Shown here: piece by piece, positions 43,391 to 53,063 of the stretch
Numbering within the stretch: the stretch's first letter is position 1
Layout: each line of letters begins with the position of its first letter
Source: Maribacter sedimenticola
GTDB taxonomy: Bacteria; Bacteroidota; Bacteroidia; Flavobacteriales; Flavobacteriaceae
Assembly: GCF_900188415.1 (NCBI RefSeq)
Contig: NZ_FZNV01000002.1
Location: 167,339 to 231,338, forward strand
DNA length: 64,000 bases
Reading direction: 5' to 3'
Notes under the pieces: model-generated
The model's database searches: none
The model's input: the letters and a program-made list of their open reading frames with translations, nothing else
Told to the model about the DNA's origin: nothing
Program-made: the position numbers and the translations under genes

Positions 43391-44707
43391 ATGGCAATTT
43401 ATACAAAAGAAGAAGCAAGAAAAATATTGGAGACGGCATTGAGCTTTTCCAAAGCCGATACCTGCGAGATTAATTTAAGCGGGTATAATAGTGGTAATAT
43501 AAGATATGCAAGAAATACGGTATCTACATCTGGGTACAGTTCTAACCAAAGCTTGGCGGTACAGTCTAGCTTCGGTAAAAAATCAGGTACGGCAACTATT
43601 GATGAGTTCGATGATGCATCATTGGAAAAGGTGGTAAGAAGGGCTGAGGAGTTGGCACAACTTTCTCCTGAGAATCCTGAGTTTATGGAACCTTTAGGTC
43701 CGCAGATGTATGATGAATCAATCACATATAGCGAGTCAACAGCAAACATAACGCCGGAGTATAGAGCAGAAGTAGCCAGTAGCAGTATTGTACCTGCAGC
43801 TGCAAAAGATGTTACTGCAGCAGGATTTTTAAATGATTCGGCAGGATTTAGCGCTATGATCAATTCTAAAGGGCTGTTCGCTTACAATCAATCTACCGAT
43901 GTTGATTTTACAGTAACCATGCGTACCAATGACGGTACAGGTTCTGGTTGGGTTAAAAGAGATTTCAACGATGTAGATAAGTTTGATGCCGATGAAGCCG
44001 CAAAAACTGCAATTGATAAAGCAGTACTTTCAAGAGAGGCAAAAGCAATTGAGCCAGGGAAATATACGGTGATATTAGAGCCAGCCGCCTCGGCAGATTT
44101 GTTACGTAATATGTTCCGTTCTTTAAATGCGCGTTCTGCAGATGAGGGCAGAAGTTTTATGTCCGCTCCTGAAGGTAAAAATAAGATTGGGGAAAAAATA
44201 GTGGATGAGCGTGTCAATATTTATTCGGACCCATTGCACCCAGAAGTACCTACATCTACTTGGAACGGAGAGGGGCAACCTATAAAAAAGACGAGTTGGA
44301 TTGAAAACGGAGTGGTGAAGAACTTGGCGTATGACCGTTTTTGGGCAAAGGAAAAAGGTGTGGAGCCAGTTCCTTTTCCGTCGAACGCAATTATGGCTGG
44401 TGGCGATGCCAGTTTAGAGGATTTGATCAAGAGTACCAAAAAAGGAATTTTGGTAACACGTTTATGGTATATACGTAGTGTTGATCCACAGACCTTGTTA
44501 TATACAGGACTTACCAGAGACGGAACGTTCTATATAGAAAACGGTGAAATTAAATATCCTGTAAAAAACTTCAGGTTTAATGAGAGTCCGATCATCATGC
44601 TGAACAATCTAGAAACCCTTGGAAAACAAGTACGTATCAATGGTAATTTAATACCTTATATGAAGGTGCGCGACTTTACGTTTACCAGTCTTTCAGATGC
44701 GGTTTAA
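43391..44707 (+). CDS. pmbA: TldE/PmbA-type partner of TldD
   Basis: 438 residues of the PmbA/TldE family, lacking the HExxxH motif as expected for the structural partner. The N-terminal region (KILETALSFSKADTCEINLSG) and C-terminal segments (VTRLWYIRSVDPQTLLYTGLTRDG, IENGEIKYPVKNFRF) are typical. No signal peptide or Tat motif is seen (starts MAIYTKEEARK). The pair tldD-pmbA ends in a strong terminator. Confidence 0.9.
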   Translation: MAIYTKEEARKILETALSFSKADTCEINLSGYNSGNIRYARNTVSTSGYSSNQSLAVQSSFGKKSGTATIDEFDDASLEKVVRRAEELAQLSPENPEFMEPLGPQMYDESITYSESTANITPEYRAEVASSSIVPAAAKDVTAAGFLNDSAGFSAMINSKGLFAYNQSTDVDFTVTMRTNDGTGSGWVKRDFNDVDKFDADEAAKTAIDKAVLSREAKAIEPGKYTVILEPAASADLLRNMFRSLNARSADEGRSFMSAPEGKNKIGEKIVDERVNIYSDPLHPEVPTSTWNGEGQPIKKTSWIENGVVKNLAYDRFWAKEKGVEPVPFPSNAIMAGGDASLEDLIKSTKKGILVTRLWYIRSVDPQTLLYTGLTRDGTFYIENGEIKYPVKNFRFNESPIIMLNNLETLGKQVRINGNLIPYMKVRDFTFTSLSDAV

Positions 44708-44725
44708 GGCATCATAAAGCACTAT

Positions 44726-44770
44726 AAACTGGTTGATTGTGACATTTCACATCAGCCAGTTTTCTTTTTT
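44726..44770 (+). terminator. Strong terminator after tldD-pmbA
   Basis: Left arm 44726-44742 and right arm 44747-44762 pair over about 16 bp (one bulged T, one G-U) around a four-base loop, followed by a T-run to 44770. It begins 18 bp after the stop and overlaps the upstream part of the next open frame. Confidence 0.8.
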
Positions 44771-44801
44771 CAAGCGGAATAAAAACACTAATTACTTGCC
44801 C

Positions 44802-45422
44802 TTGAGCAACGAATTTTTCTTTACGAGATTACAGTATGAGTCCGGCGATTGGGATGTGGATCAGCGCATGCCATCCAATCTGTTGAACTCATTGGTTGAG
44901 TACACCACCTTGAAAGTAGATACGCAAGAGAAGATAATCACCTTGGCAAGCGATGATATTTTTAAGAGTCCGTTTTGCTATATCTCAGGTCATAAATTGG
45001 TAGAGTTCACTAAAAAGGAAAAAGAGAATTTTGAGAAGTATGTGCGCAACGGAGGCTTTGTTTTTGCCGATGACTGCAATCACGATATAGACGGCTTGTT
45101 CGCAAAATCCTTCGAACGGCAAATGGAAGAAATTTTTGGTCCGTCGGAATTAAAAAAAATACCCAACGACCATGAAATCTATACCATATTCTTTGATTTT
45201 GAAGACGGTCCACCTACCACATCACAAGAGCTGAACGGCTGGGGCGATGATTTGGTGCACGATTATTTAAAGGCAATAGTCATCAACGGTAGAATAGGAG
45301 TACTATACAGTAATAAGGATTACGGTTGCGAGTGGGATTATGATTTTAGAAACAAACGTTGGTACAAAATAGACAATACACGGTTTGGGGTCAACATTGT
45401 CATGTATGCCCTAACCTCATAA
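44802..45422 (+). CDS. DUF4159 protein
   Basis: About 206 residues from TTG at 44802 (SNEFFFTRLQYESGDWDVDQ). The open frame extends to TTG at 44733, but that codon sits within the terminator stem of the previous operon and the added residues have no family likeness; TTG at 44796 is the other option. The DUF4159 signature is RLQYESGDWDVDQRMPSNLL plus FVFADDCNHDIDG, a GATase-like fold. Proteins of this family are encoded with MoxR/Bat operons, as here (12 bp before the MoxR gene). Function unknown. Confidence 0.8.
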   Translation: MSNEFFFTRLQYESGDWDVDQRMPSNLLNSLVEYTTLKVDTQEKIITLASDDIFKSPFCYISGHKLVEFTKKEKENFEKYVRNGGFVFADDCNHDIDGLFAKSFERQMEEIFGPSELKKIPNDHEIYTIFFDFEDGPPTTSQELNGWGDDLVHDYLKAIVINGRIGVLYSNKDYGCEWDYDFRNKRWYKIDNTRFGVNIVMYALTS

Positions 45423-45434
45423 ACACATTTTTGA

Positions 45435-46439
45435 ATGGATAAAGAATTACAACGCATTGCAGATGAGGTAGAAATGCTTTCCGATAAATTAAGTGCCTTA
45501 AAGCAAGAAATCGGGAAAGTGATTATTGGGCAGGAAGAAACCGTATCGCAATTACTGATTACGTTTTTAGCCGGTGGTCACGCATTGTTAGAAGGAGTTC
45601 CCGGTTTGGCAAAAACACTAATGATCAGGACTTTGGCAAATGCCATAGATTTAAAGTTTAAAAGAATACAGTTTACACCAGATCTAATGCCTTCGGATAT
45701 TATTGGGACAGAGATTTTAGAAGAAGACCATACCACGGGCAAAAAGTTCTTTAAGTTCAATAAGGGGCCTATTTTCTCTAATATTATCCTGGCGGATGAA
45801 ATTAACCGTACTCCACCAAAAACACAAGCTGCATTGTTGGAAGCTATGCAGGAGTTTGAGGTAACTTACGGAGATAAGACCTATCCGTTAGATAAGCCAT
45901 TTTTTATACTGGCTACACAAAACCCCATTGAACAATCAGGAACATTTGTTTTACCCGAAGCACAGCAAGACAGATTCTTGTTGTACATCAAAATAGGATA
46001 TCCTACACAGCAAGATGAAGAAGCCATTTTAAAAGCGACCACGGGTACCTTTAAAAAGAAATTGAACCGAGTTATTTCGGGCGATGATATTGTGCGTTTG
46101 CAACAGCTGGTAAGAGAGGTATCCATAAGTGATGCCCTCATCAGTTTTGTGAGTGATATCATCAGGGCAACCCGCCCAGAAACCACGACCGATGCGTTTG
46201 TAAAAGACTGGGTAGATTGGGGAGCAGGTCCGCGTGCAGGTCAAGCTATGATCTTAACGGCAAAGGCTAATGCCTTGTTAGAAGGTAGGTTAGCGGTAAC
46301 ATTAGATGATATTAAAGCAGTGGCATTGCCCGTACTACGTCATAGGGTTTTAGTGAATTTCAGGGCAGAAGCGGAAGGCATTACGTCTGATAAAGTGGCA
46401 ACCCATTTACTGAGCGCCATTCAACTAAAAGGTAAATAA
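45435..46439 (+). CDS. MoxR-family AAA+ ATPase
   Basis: 334 residues: Walker A GVPGLAKT (about 55-62), Walker B ILADEINR, sensor NPIEQSG, and a C-terminal lid domain (about 235-330). MoxR ATPases act as chaperones that help mature or assemble target proteins, usually through neighbouring VWA-domain partners. Here DUF58, BatA-like and two large membrane proteins follow in one operon, spacing 21 bp to the next gene. Cytosolic. Confidence 0.93.
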   Translation: MDKELQRIADEVEMLSDKLSALKQEIGKVIIGQEETVSQLLITFLAGGHALLEGVPGLAKTLMIRTLANAIDLKFKRIQFTPDLMPSDIIGTEILEEDHTTGKKFFKFNKGPIFSNIILADEINRTPPKTQAALLEAMQEFEVTYGDKTYPLDKPFFILATQNPIEQSGTFVLPEAQQDRFLLYIKIGYPTQQDEEAILKATTGTFKKKLNRVISGDDIVRLQQLVREVSISDALISFVSDIIRATRPETTTDAFVKDWVDWGAGPRAGQAMILTAKANALLEGRLAVTLDDIKAVALPVLRHRVLVNFRAEAEGITSDKVATHLLSAIQLKGK

Positions 46440-46460
46440 TAACTCTCGATTATCGAGTTT

Positions 46461-47360
46461 ATGGCAAAACAGGATTATCAAGATTTATTAAAACCAGAAG
46501 TCATCAATACGGTTGAGGGACTTTCCTTAATATCGCGCATTGTTGTAGAGGGCTTTACGGCGGGTTTAAATAGAAGTGCCAGTGTGGGTCCTGGAATGGA
46601 ATTTAGTCAGTACAGAGGTTACGAACCTGGTGACGATTTACGGCTGTTGGATTGGAAAATGTTGGCACGATCGGGCAGGTATTACATTAAACAGTCGGAA
46701 ATTGAGAGTCAGGTAACCATTAAGTTTATTGTAGATACCAGTGCATCCATGTTGCACAAGGAAACCAAATTGTCAAAGGTAGACTTTGTTCGCGTGTTGG
46801 TGGCTACCTTAGCGTATTTGGCGCATAAGCAAGGTGATGCCGTGGGCTTATTCGCGTTAAATGAAAAAGATGCAATTAGCATATATCCTAAAGCGGATAA
46901 AAAGCATTACAACCGGTTGCTGTTAGAGTTGATTAAACTTTCAAACATAGGAAAGTGGCCGGCAGCCCATATTTCAAACAAGCGGATACCGAACAGAGGA
47001 GAGAAGGAGCTAATTTTTTTCTTGACGGATATGTATGAAACCGGTGACGAGATTTCAAAATTTGTAAAGGGATTAAAATCTGCCAAGAACGAAGTAGTGG
47101 TTTTACAAATTATGGGTGCTGCCGAGATGGATTTCAATTACGGTGCTAATATCACTTTTGAGGATTGGGAAACAGGGGCAAGAATAAAAGTAGATACGCA
47201 GCAGGCGAAAACTGAATACTTAAATGCTCTTGAAAACAGATTGAAAAGTATAAAAGAAGAATTGCTTTCTAACGGAATAGACCATCATGTATTTAGAATG
47301 GATGCACCTTTGGGTGAAGCGCTTCAATTATTTTTAAAACAACGAAAAAGAATCGGTTAG
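46461..47360 (+). CDS. DUF58 VWA-like protein
   Basis: 299 residues with the DUF58 signature (FSQYRGYEPGDDLRLLDWKML, RYYIKQSE) and a VWA-like stretch VDTSASM for a partial MIDAS motif. It is the standard partner of MoxR ATPases. The gene ends 1 bp before the BatA-like gene. The molecular client is unknown. Confidence 0.9.
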   Translation: MAKQDYQDLLKPEVINTVEGLSLISRIVVEGFTAGLNRSASVGPGMEFSQYRGYEPGDDLRLLDWKMLARSGRYYIKQSEIESQVTIKFIVDTSASMLHKETKLSKVDFVRVLVATLAYLAHKQGDAVGLFALNEKDAISIYPKADKKHYNRLLLELIKLSNIGKWPAAHISNKRIPNRGEKELIFFLTDMYETGDEISKFVKGLKSAKNEVVVLQIMGAAEMDFNYGANITFEDWETGARIKVDTQQAKTEYLNALENRLKSIKEELLSNGIDHHVFRMDAPLGEALQLFLKQRKRIG

Positions 47361-47361
47361 T

Positions 47362-48657
47362 ATGTCATTTGCACATCCTTCATATCTATGGGCTTTATTG
47401 GGACTTCTAGTTCCCATAGCCATCCATTTGTGGAGTAAAAAGGAAGCAAAGACCATAAAAATTGGTAGTGTACAGTGGTTATCAGAGTCAAAATCAAAAC
47501 AATCTAGCAGTATTCAATTGAATGAATGGTGGTTGTTGGTGTTACGCATGGGCATCATTTCGCTATTGGTATTGTTGATGGCAAAACCACAATGGCATTC
47601 AAAAGTGAGCAATACATCCCTGATCTATATTATTGAACCAGAGCTGGTACAGCATACTGGTTTTATGTCTCGCTTCAATGAAATAAGCGATGATCAAGAA
47701 ATTAGACTGTTGCGAAAAGGCTTACCGTTAAAGGAAAAAGAACAAGACATAACTGCGCAGCATTTCTTACCTGATTATTGGGCTTTGGCATCTGAAATGG
47801 ATGCCCTACAGACCGATAGTATTGTTGTCTTTACCAAGGGTTTAGCAAAGGGGTTAAAAGGGGCAAGACCGGAAACCAAGCATAAAATGCATTGGGTAGT
47901 CATTGATTCCGCATTAGCGAAAGAGACACCTTTATTAGCCTATAAAAAGAAGAATGGTTTACAATTGTTTACAGGCAAGAGTACTCCGTTTGACACCAAA
48001 GTCAGCAAAAAATATATCAAGTTAGACGATGATTTTGCGCTTAGCAACAATGGAGATAGCTTAGTAATTTCAGGAAAGAATCCGGTAGAGAAAGTTCATG
48101 TGTATGTTCAGTACCCCATTAAAATAGCACTTTATTATACCGATAGTTTACAGAAGGACAAATCGTATATAGAGGCATCGTTAAAGGCGCTTTCCATTTA
48201 TTTGGATAGGGAGATTCAGGTAGAATCTAGCTTAGATACTGAAGTAGTATTAGACATAGAAGCAGATGCCATCATCTGGCTTAGTGCAAAACCTTCCCCT
48301 AAAACGACAAAAAAGTTATTAGCCTTCAAAGAGGATGCGCTATCGCAATCAATGGTAATTCCCGGCGTAGAGAAGCATAGTTTCTATCTGACCAAACGCA
48401 TAAACTCAGAGAATGCGGTTACGGAGCGATTAACGGAGCAATTGTTGCAAATGCTGGAAATCAATGAAGAGGTTAAAAAATTTGTAGCTGAGGTGGATCA
48501 TCGTTCGGTAACTGCGGCTGAATTGGAAACCACAGTTATTGATTCTAATAAAAACGGAAGGCAATTGGCTAGTCAGAATGTGAATCCGTACTTATGGTTA
48601 ATCCTCTTAGTATTGTTATTGGTGGAACGCTTTGTAGCATATAAACGCAAACAGTGA
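47362..48657 (+). CDS. BatA N-terminal domain membrane protein
   Basis: 431 residues. The N-terminal Bat domain begins MSFAHPSYLWALLGLLVPIAIHLW (membrane helix) followed by LNEWWLLVLRMGIISLLVLLMAKP (second helix). A long cytosolic or periplasmic middle follows, with a final helix at about 408-425 (LWLILLVLLLVERFVAY). No VWA MIDAS is visible. It overlaps the next gene by 4 bp. Role: probable membrane part of the MoxR/Bat complex implicated in envelope stress; the precise function is unknown. Confidence 0.85.
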   Translation: MSFAHPSYLWALLGLLVPIAIHLWSKKEAKTIKIGSVQWLSESKSKQSSSIQLNEWWLLVLRMGIISLLVLLMAKPQWHSKVSNTSLIYIIEPELVQHTGFMSRFNEISDDQEIRLLRKGLPLKEKEQDITAQHFLPDYWALASEMDALQTDSIVVFTKGLAKGLKGARPETKHKMHWVVIDSALAKETPLLAYKKKNGLQLFTGKSTPFDTKVSKKYIKLDDDFALSNNGDSLVISGKNPVEKVHVYVQYPIKIALYYTDSLQKDKSYIEASLKALSIYLDREIQVESSLDTEVVLDIEADAIIWLSAKPSPKTTKKLLAFKEDALSQSMVIPGVEKHSFYLTKRINSENAVTERLTEQLLQMLEINEEVKKFVAEVDHRSVTAAELETTVIDSNKNGRQLASQNVNPYLWLILLVLLLVERFVAYKRKQ

Positions 48658-50894
48658 TGGAACAGGGCAAACTACACTTGATGAAATTTCAAAAGCGATG
48701 GCAGTTGTTGTCATACGCCGAGGCTGTTCTGTATGCCTTGGGCATTGCTGTACTATGCTATTTTATTACTGAAAACGTATGGTTTGGCTTGGTATTATTT
48801 ATTTTAAGCGTGTTACTTTTTGTCTTCATAAAAAAGCCTTGGAAGCATAATTTGAACGCTACCAGTTCCTATATAGATGCCCACGTTTCAGAAGCCTCAT
48901 TTAGTACGGGACTACTATTACAACCAGAAGAAAACTTATCCAATTTAGCGAGGTTGCAACGCTATAAGGTTTCGGAAGAGCTTAGTAAAAGATTGGGAAA
49001 TATAAGTCCGCCAAACGCTTTAAAACAAGCGGTTTTAGTCATGCTGGGTTGTATATTGCTCGGCTTTATATTTCACAAGTTGGCTATATTTCCCGGGGTT
49101 GCTAACGAGCTGAACAATCCTAAAAATACCGAGCAAATTCAGTTCGTGGCAACGGATAGTATACAAGTTAAAAGCAGTATTCCAGCAATTGAGAAGCAGG
49201 AAATACGGGTTATTTATCCATCGTATACAAGATTAGGGAGTAAAACTACAGCAGACCCAAATATAAAGGCAGTTACCGGAGCTAAAATTCAATGGAGGTT
49301 ACAATTTGATGCTGCAGTTGTAGCACCGGTATTAGATGTGATGGGCGAGTTAAAGCCCATGCAAAAAGAAGACGGAGGTTATCAAGTGCAATTGCCTTTA
49401 TCAGCATCAGGTTTTTATAGTTTCAAATTTCAAAATGAAGACGGAACAGAGTTTACATCCGATTTGTTTTCGTTGGAGGCGGTATCGGATAATCCGCCCG
49501 AAATAGAGATTTTAGGATTGGAGCAATACACCTATTTTGATTTTTCCGATAAAAAATTAGTAGAACTGCAAAGTACCATTACAGATGATTTTGGAATTGA
49601 TGAAAGCTACATTATTGCAACGGTAAGTAAAGGAACAGGAGAGTCTGTAAAGTTTAGGGAAGAAAAATTGAATTTTAAGGAAGCCATTTTAAAAGGAACC
49701 AAATCTATACGAGCAACCAAAATACTAGATTTGAATGCATTGAAAATGGAAGTAGGTGATGAGCTTTATTTTTATATAGAAGCCTTTGATGAAAAACAGC
49801 CGAAGCGTAATGTGGCACGTAGCGAAACGTATTTTGCAGTAATCAAAGATACCGTTGGAGAGCAATTTGGTGTAGAAGGAACTTTAGGCGTAGACCAAAT
49901 GCCCGATTATTTTAGAAGTCAGCGACAACTGATTATTGACACCGAGAAATTAATAAAGGATAAGCCCAGCATTTCAATTCAAGAATTTAAATCGAGAAGT
50001 AATGAATTGGGGTTTGACCAAAAAGCGCTTCGCCTAAAGTACGGACAGTTTATGGGCGATGAATCTGAGATGGAAGAAGCACCTGCCGTGATCGAAAGTC
50101 ATAAAGAAGGTGAAGACCATGATCATGCTGAAGATCAAGAAAATATACTGAAAGAATTTATGCATGACCATGATGGTGATAACGAGCATAACTTGGTAGA
50201 ACAGCATGGGCACGAACATGAAGAAACAAGCGAAGAACCAGAAGACCCTTTACATGATTACCTTCATAATCATGATGATCCAGAAGAATCTACCTTGTTT
50301 GAAGAATCGTTAAAAACCAAATTAAGAAAGGCATTAAGTATCATGTGGGATGCCGAATTACATTTGCGATTGTACGAACCGGAAAAGTCGTTGCCATTTC
50401 AATATGAGGCTTTAAAATATATTCAAGAAATTAAAAATAGTGCCCGTATATATGTGCACCGAATAGGATTTGACCCACCACCGATTAAGGAAGATAGCCG
50501 ACTTACCGGCAAAATAAAGGACATCAAAAATTATAGTAAGAACGAAACTACTAGTGCAGATCTACCTTTTGAAGCCATTGAAAACGCAGTTAGCCGTTTG
50601 GAACAGTTGGTGCACGACGAACAGGAGTTTAAAGAGGATGATACTATACTTTTTACTGCTGCAGGCAATGAGCTGGCACAGTTGGCTATAGACAACCCGG
50701 GTAAATATTTGCAGGTCTTGCAAGGCTTAAAAAGTATAGAGAACAACACAGGAAGAACCCTTGAAAATTACCAATTCGTTCAAAAAGGATTGCTATTGGC
50801 TTTGCCAAGTACACCGCAGGTGCCCGGATCTGAAAAAGTGTACACAGACGAAATCAATTCACTATTTCTAAAACAATTGGAAGTGTATGATTGA
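48654..50894 (+). CDS. Large membrane protein with acidic His-rich segment (MoxR/Bat operon)
   Basis: 746 residues. Two closely spaced helices lie near residues 21-60 and one near 125-145. A periplasmic region resembling a DUF4175-type architecture follows. A strongly acidic stretch (about residues 482-550) contains 12 histidines in roughly 60 residues, including HDHAE, MHDHDGD and HGHEHEE, and could bind metal. The C-terminal third is helical (EPEKSLPFQYEALKYIQE). It overlaps the neighbours by 4 and 8 bp. Function unknown; context links it to MoxR/Bat. Confidence 0.8.
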   Translation: MMEQGKLHLMKFQKRWQLLSYAEAVLYALGIAVLCYFITENVWFGLVLFILSVLLFVFIKKPWKHNLNATSSYIDAHVSEASFSTGLLLQPEENLSNLARLQRYKVSEELSKRLGNISPPNALKQAVLVMLGCILLGFIFHKLAIFPGVANELNNPKNTEQIQFVATDSIQVKSSIPAIEKQEIRVIYPSYTRLGSKTTADPNIKAVTGAKIQWRLQFDAAVVAPVLDVMGELKPMQKEDGGYQVQLPLSASGFYSFKFQNEDGTEFTSDLFSLEAVSDNPPEIEILGLEQYTYFDFSDKKLVELQSTITDDFGIDESYIIATVSKGTGESVKFREEKLNFKEAILKGTKSIRATKILDLNALKMEVGDELYFYIEAFDEKQPKRNVARSETYFAVIKDTVGEQFGVEGTLGVDQMPDYFRSQRQLIIDTEKLIKDKPSISIQEFKSRSNELGFDQKALRLKYGQFMGDESEMEEAPAVIESHKEGEDHDHAEDQENILKEFMHDHDGDNEHNLVEQHGHEHEETSEEPEDPLHDYLHNHDDPEESTLFEESLKTKLRKALSIMWDAELHLRLYEPEKSLPFQYEALKYIQEIKNSARIYVHRIGFDPPPIKEDSRLTGKIKDIKNYSKNETTSADLPFEAIENAVSRLEQLVHDEQEFKEDDTILFTAAGNELAQLAIDNPGKYLQVLQGLKSIENNTGRTLENYQFVQKGLLLALPSTPQVPGSEKVYTDEINSLFLKQLEVYD

Positions 50895-52641
50895 TGGAAT
50901 TTCGTTTGTACAGAAAGAATTGCTACTACCTATTATTTTAGGTGGTGTATTGTTATTTGCTGCATTTATTTTTAAGGAATGGCAAACACGAAACAAGGGC
51001 AGGTTTACTTTAAATGTTATCGTAGCAATTATAACCCTGTTCGCTTTAATTTTAATTATTTTAGAACCTAGCAAAGAAGTAGAAATACAGCACAAGCAAG
51101 GACTACTTTTAACCGAAGGCTACCGAGCGGAACAACAAGATAGTTTAGGGGCTATTTATGAGGGGATTCAGGTATTGGAATATAACCACAAGCAATCGGT
51201 TCGTAGGGCTTTAGATTCGCTAACAAGTCTGGTGATTATTGGCGATGGGGTAGCACCCTTTGATTTTTATAAGTTTGATAGTATACCCACTAGCTACTTA
51301 CCAAACGAAATTACATCAGGTATTACCAAAGTAAAGTGTAATGATCATCTTGTTTTAGGGGATGAGTTTAAGCTGAACGGAACTTATGCCAAACCGAAAC
51401 TAGGTTCCATCTTGGTATTGCAAGATTCACGAGGTAATGGTTTGGATTCAATACTTTTAAAAGACAAGAGTTCGCAAAATTTCTCTTTAAAAACAGTACC
51501 AAAAGTTAGTGGTGAATTTATTTTTAAATTATCGGAAAAAGATAGTGTGGGCAAGATGTTAGAGTCAAATCCGCTTCCAATTACAATTCGTAAAAAAGAA
51601 CCTATTCGCGTTTTGATTGTAAATACTTTTCCAACATTTGAAACAAAATACCTCAAGAATTTTTTAGCGGATGAAGGGTATGAAGTTACGGTTCGTAGTC
51701 AGTTGACAAAAGGCAAGTTTAAGTTCGAGTATTTTAATACCAAAGCATTGCCGATTTATCAATTTACCGAGGAGAGCTTACGTAAGTTCAATGTGGTCAT
51801 TACAGATGCCGAAACCTATTTCAATTTCGGAAAAACGGTAAAAAATCGCTTTGAACATAGCATACGTGAAAACGGATTAGGCTTGTTTATTCAACCAACC
51901 GAACTGCTGTTTAAACTTGGTAAAGCAATGCCTTATTTTAGTTTTAAAAGCGATGGCGTAAATGAGGTACAATTACCCAATAATACCATCAACATAGAAA
52001 AATATCCTTTTACATTTAATGAAACATTCGCCGTGAATGCAATAGATTCAAATGAACTTGGCAAATTATCGTATTTTAGGCAATTGGGCTTGGGTAGAGT
52101 TGCAACCACTACATTGTTAAATAGTTATCAGTTAGTGTTGCAGGGAAAGAATCAAGCTTATAAAAGTATTTGGACTCAGATTTTAGATAAGATTGTACAA
52201 CGAAAAGAACAAGTGGTAGCATGGCAATCGCAAACGGAATTGCCAAAAGTGGGCGAGCCTTTTTCTTTTGTATTACGTACCGGTTTGGAAGATTTTCAAG
52301 TATTGAATACTGAAGAAAAACGTGTTCCCTTGCTACAAAACGCAAATGTGTCTTTTAAATATTCGGGTACTACCTATCTGAAGAAAGCAGGGTGGAATAC
52401 TTTGGAAGTAGAAGGCGACAGTACCACTCAATTTTCCTATTACGTTTATGATGTCGATGATTGGAAATCTTTAAGTGCATCTCATAAAAGAGAAGCGAAT
52501 GCAAAACAGTTTGGTAATGCAATAAAAGAAAATAGGACAGTTATGGTAAACCGTCCTATATCGCTACTATTTTTTTATATCCTTTTTTTACTGGGGATTG
52601 GATGGTTGTGGTTATCACCAAAATTATCCGCCCTAAGCTAA
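50887..52641 (+). CDS. Membrane protein with GATase-like domain (MoxR/Bat operon)
   Basis: 584 residues. Helices at about 15-35 and 43-62, and a final one at about 556-578. Between them residues about 235-340 form a GATase1-like fold (IRVLIVNTFPTFETKYL, FNVVITDAETYFNFG, GLGLFIQP) without an evident catalytic Cys triad. Such proteins end MoxR/Bat-type operons in this family. It begins 8 bp inside the previous gene and is followed 7 bp later by a convergent gene, with no terminator seen. Confidence 0.82.
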   Translation: MIDGISFVQKELLLPIILGGVLLFAAFIFKEWQTRNKGRFTLNVIVAIITLFALILIILEPSKEVEIQHKQGLLLTEGYRAEQQDSLGAIYEGIQVLEYNHKQSVRRALDSLTSLVIIGDGVAPFDFYKFDSIPTSYLPNEITSGITKVKCNDHLVLGDEFKLNGTYAKPKLGSILVLQDSRGNGLDSILLKDKSSQNFSLKTVPKVSGEFIFKLSEKDSVGKMLESNPLPITIRKKEPIRVLIVNTFPTFETKYLKNFLADEGYEVTVRSQLTKGKFKFEYFNTKALPIYQFTEESLRKFNVVITDAETYFNFGKTVKNRFEHSIRENGLGLFIQPTELLFKLGKAMPYFSFKSDGVNEVQLPNNTINIEKYPFTFNETFAVNAIDSNELGKLSYFRQLGLGRVATTTLLNSYQLVLQGKNQAYKSIWTQILDKIVQRKEQVVAWQSQTELPKVGEPFSFVLRTGLEDFQVLNTEEKRVPLLQNANVSFKYSGTTYLKKAGWNTLEVEGDSTTQFSYYVYDVDDWKSLSASHKREANAKQFGNAIKENRTVMVNRPISLLFFYILFLLGIGWLWLSPKLSALS

Positions 52642-52648
52642 ATCAGTT

Positions 52649-53062
52649 TTAATGCGGTAGTTTGTCCTTTAACAAACCATACACAAATGTTCCCAATAGC
52701 GCACCTCCTATAACGACTAGTATAGAAGGAAATCCAGCACCTACCAACACATACATAGGACCTGGGCAAGCACCTGCCAACGCCCATCCTAAACCAAAAA
52801 TAATACCACCTATTAAATAACGGGCAACACTTTTTGTTTTAGGGTGTAAATTCATTTCTTTTCCTCCAATGGCTTTGATGTTATTTCTTTTTATAATCTG
52901 TACGCCAATTACCCCTAGAACAAGTGCGGAGCCAATAATGCCATACATATGAAAAGATCCAAACTGAAACATTTCATAAATACGAAACCACGAAGCAGCT
53001 TCAGATTTATACATGATGATGCCGAAAAATATACCTATGGTCAAATAACTTAAATACTTCAT
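52649..53062 (-). CDS. YeeE/YedE-type sulfur transporter component (DUF6691)
   Basis: 137 residues with about four membrane helices. Conserved motif GACPGPMYVLVGAG contains the Cys implicated in thiosulfate passage in the TsuA/YeeE family; FGLGWALAGACPG is the classic signature. It is the short partner of a split YeeE/YedE pair with the upstream gene (1 bp gap). Thiosulfate or sulfur-compound uptake is inferred from family; the sulfur enzymes at 57-61 kb support it. Confidence 0.87.
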   Translation of the reverse strand: MKYLSYLTIGIFFGIIMYKSEAASWFRIYEMFQFGSFHMYGIIGSALVLGVIGVQIIKRNNIKAIGGKEMNLHPKTKSVARYLIGGIIFGLGWALAGACPGPMYVLVGAGFPSILVVIGGALLGTFVYGLLKDKLPH

Positions 53063-53063
53063 G

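Noticed and set aside
44738-44751. TGTGA-N4-TCACA resembling a Crp site
   Set aside because: It is the top of the terminator hairpin after pmbA; the spacer is four, not the six of Crp boxes.
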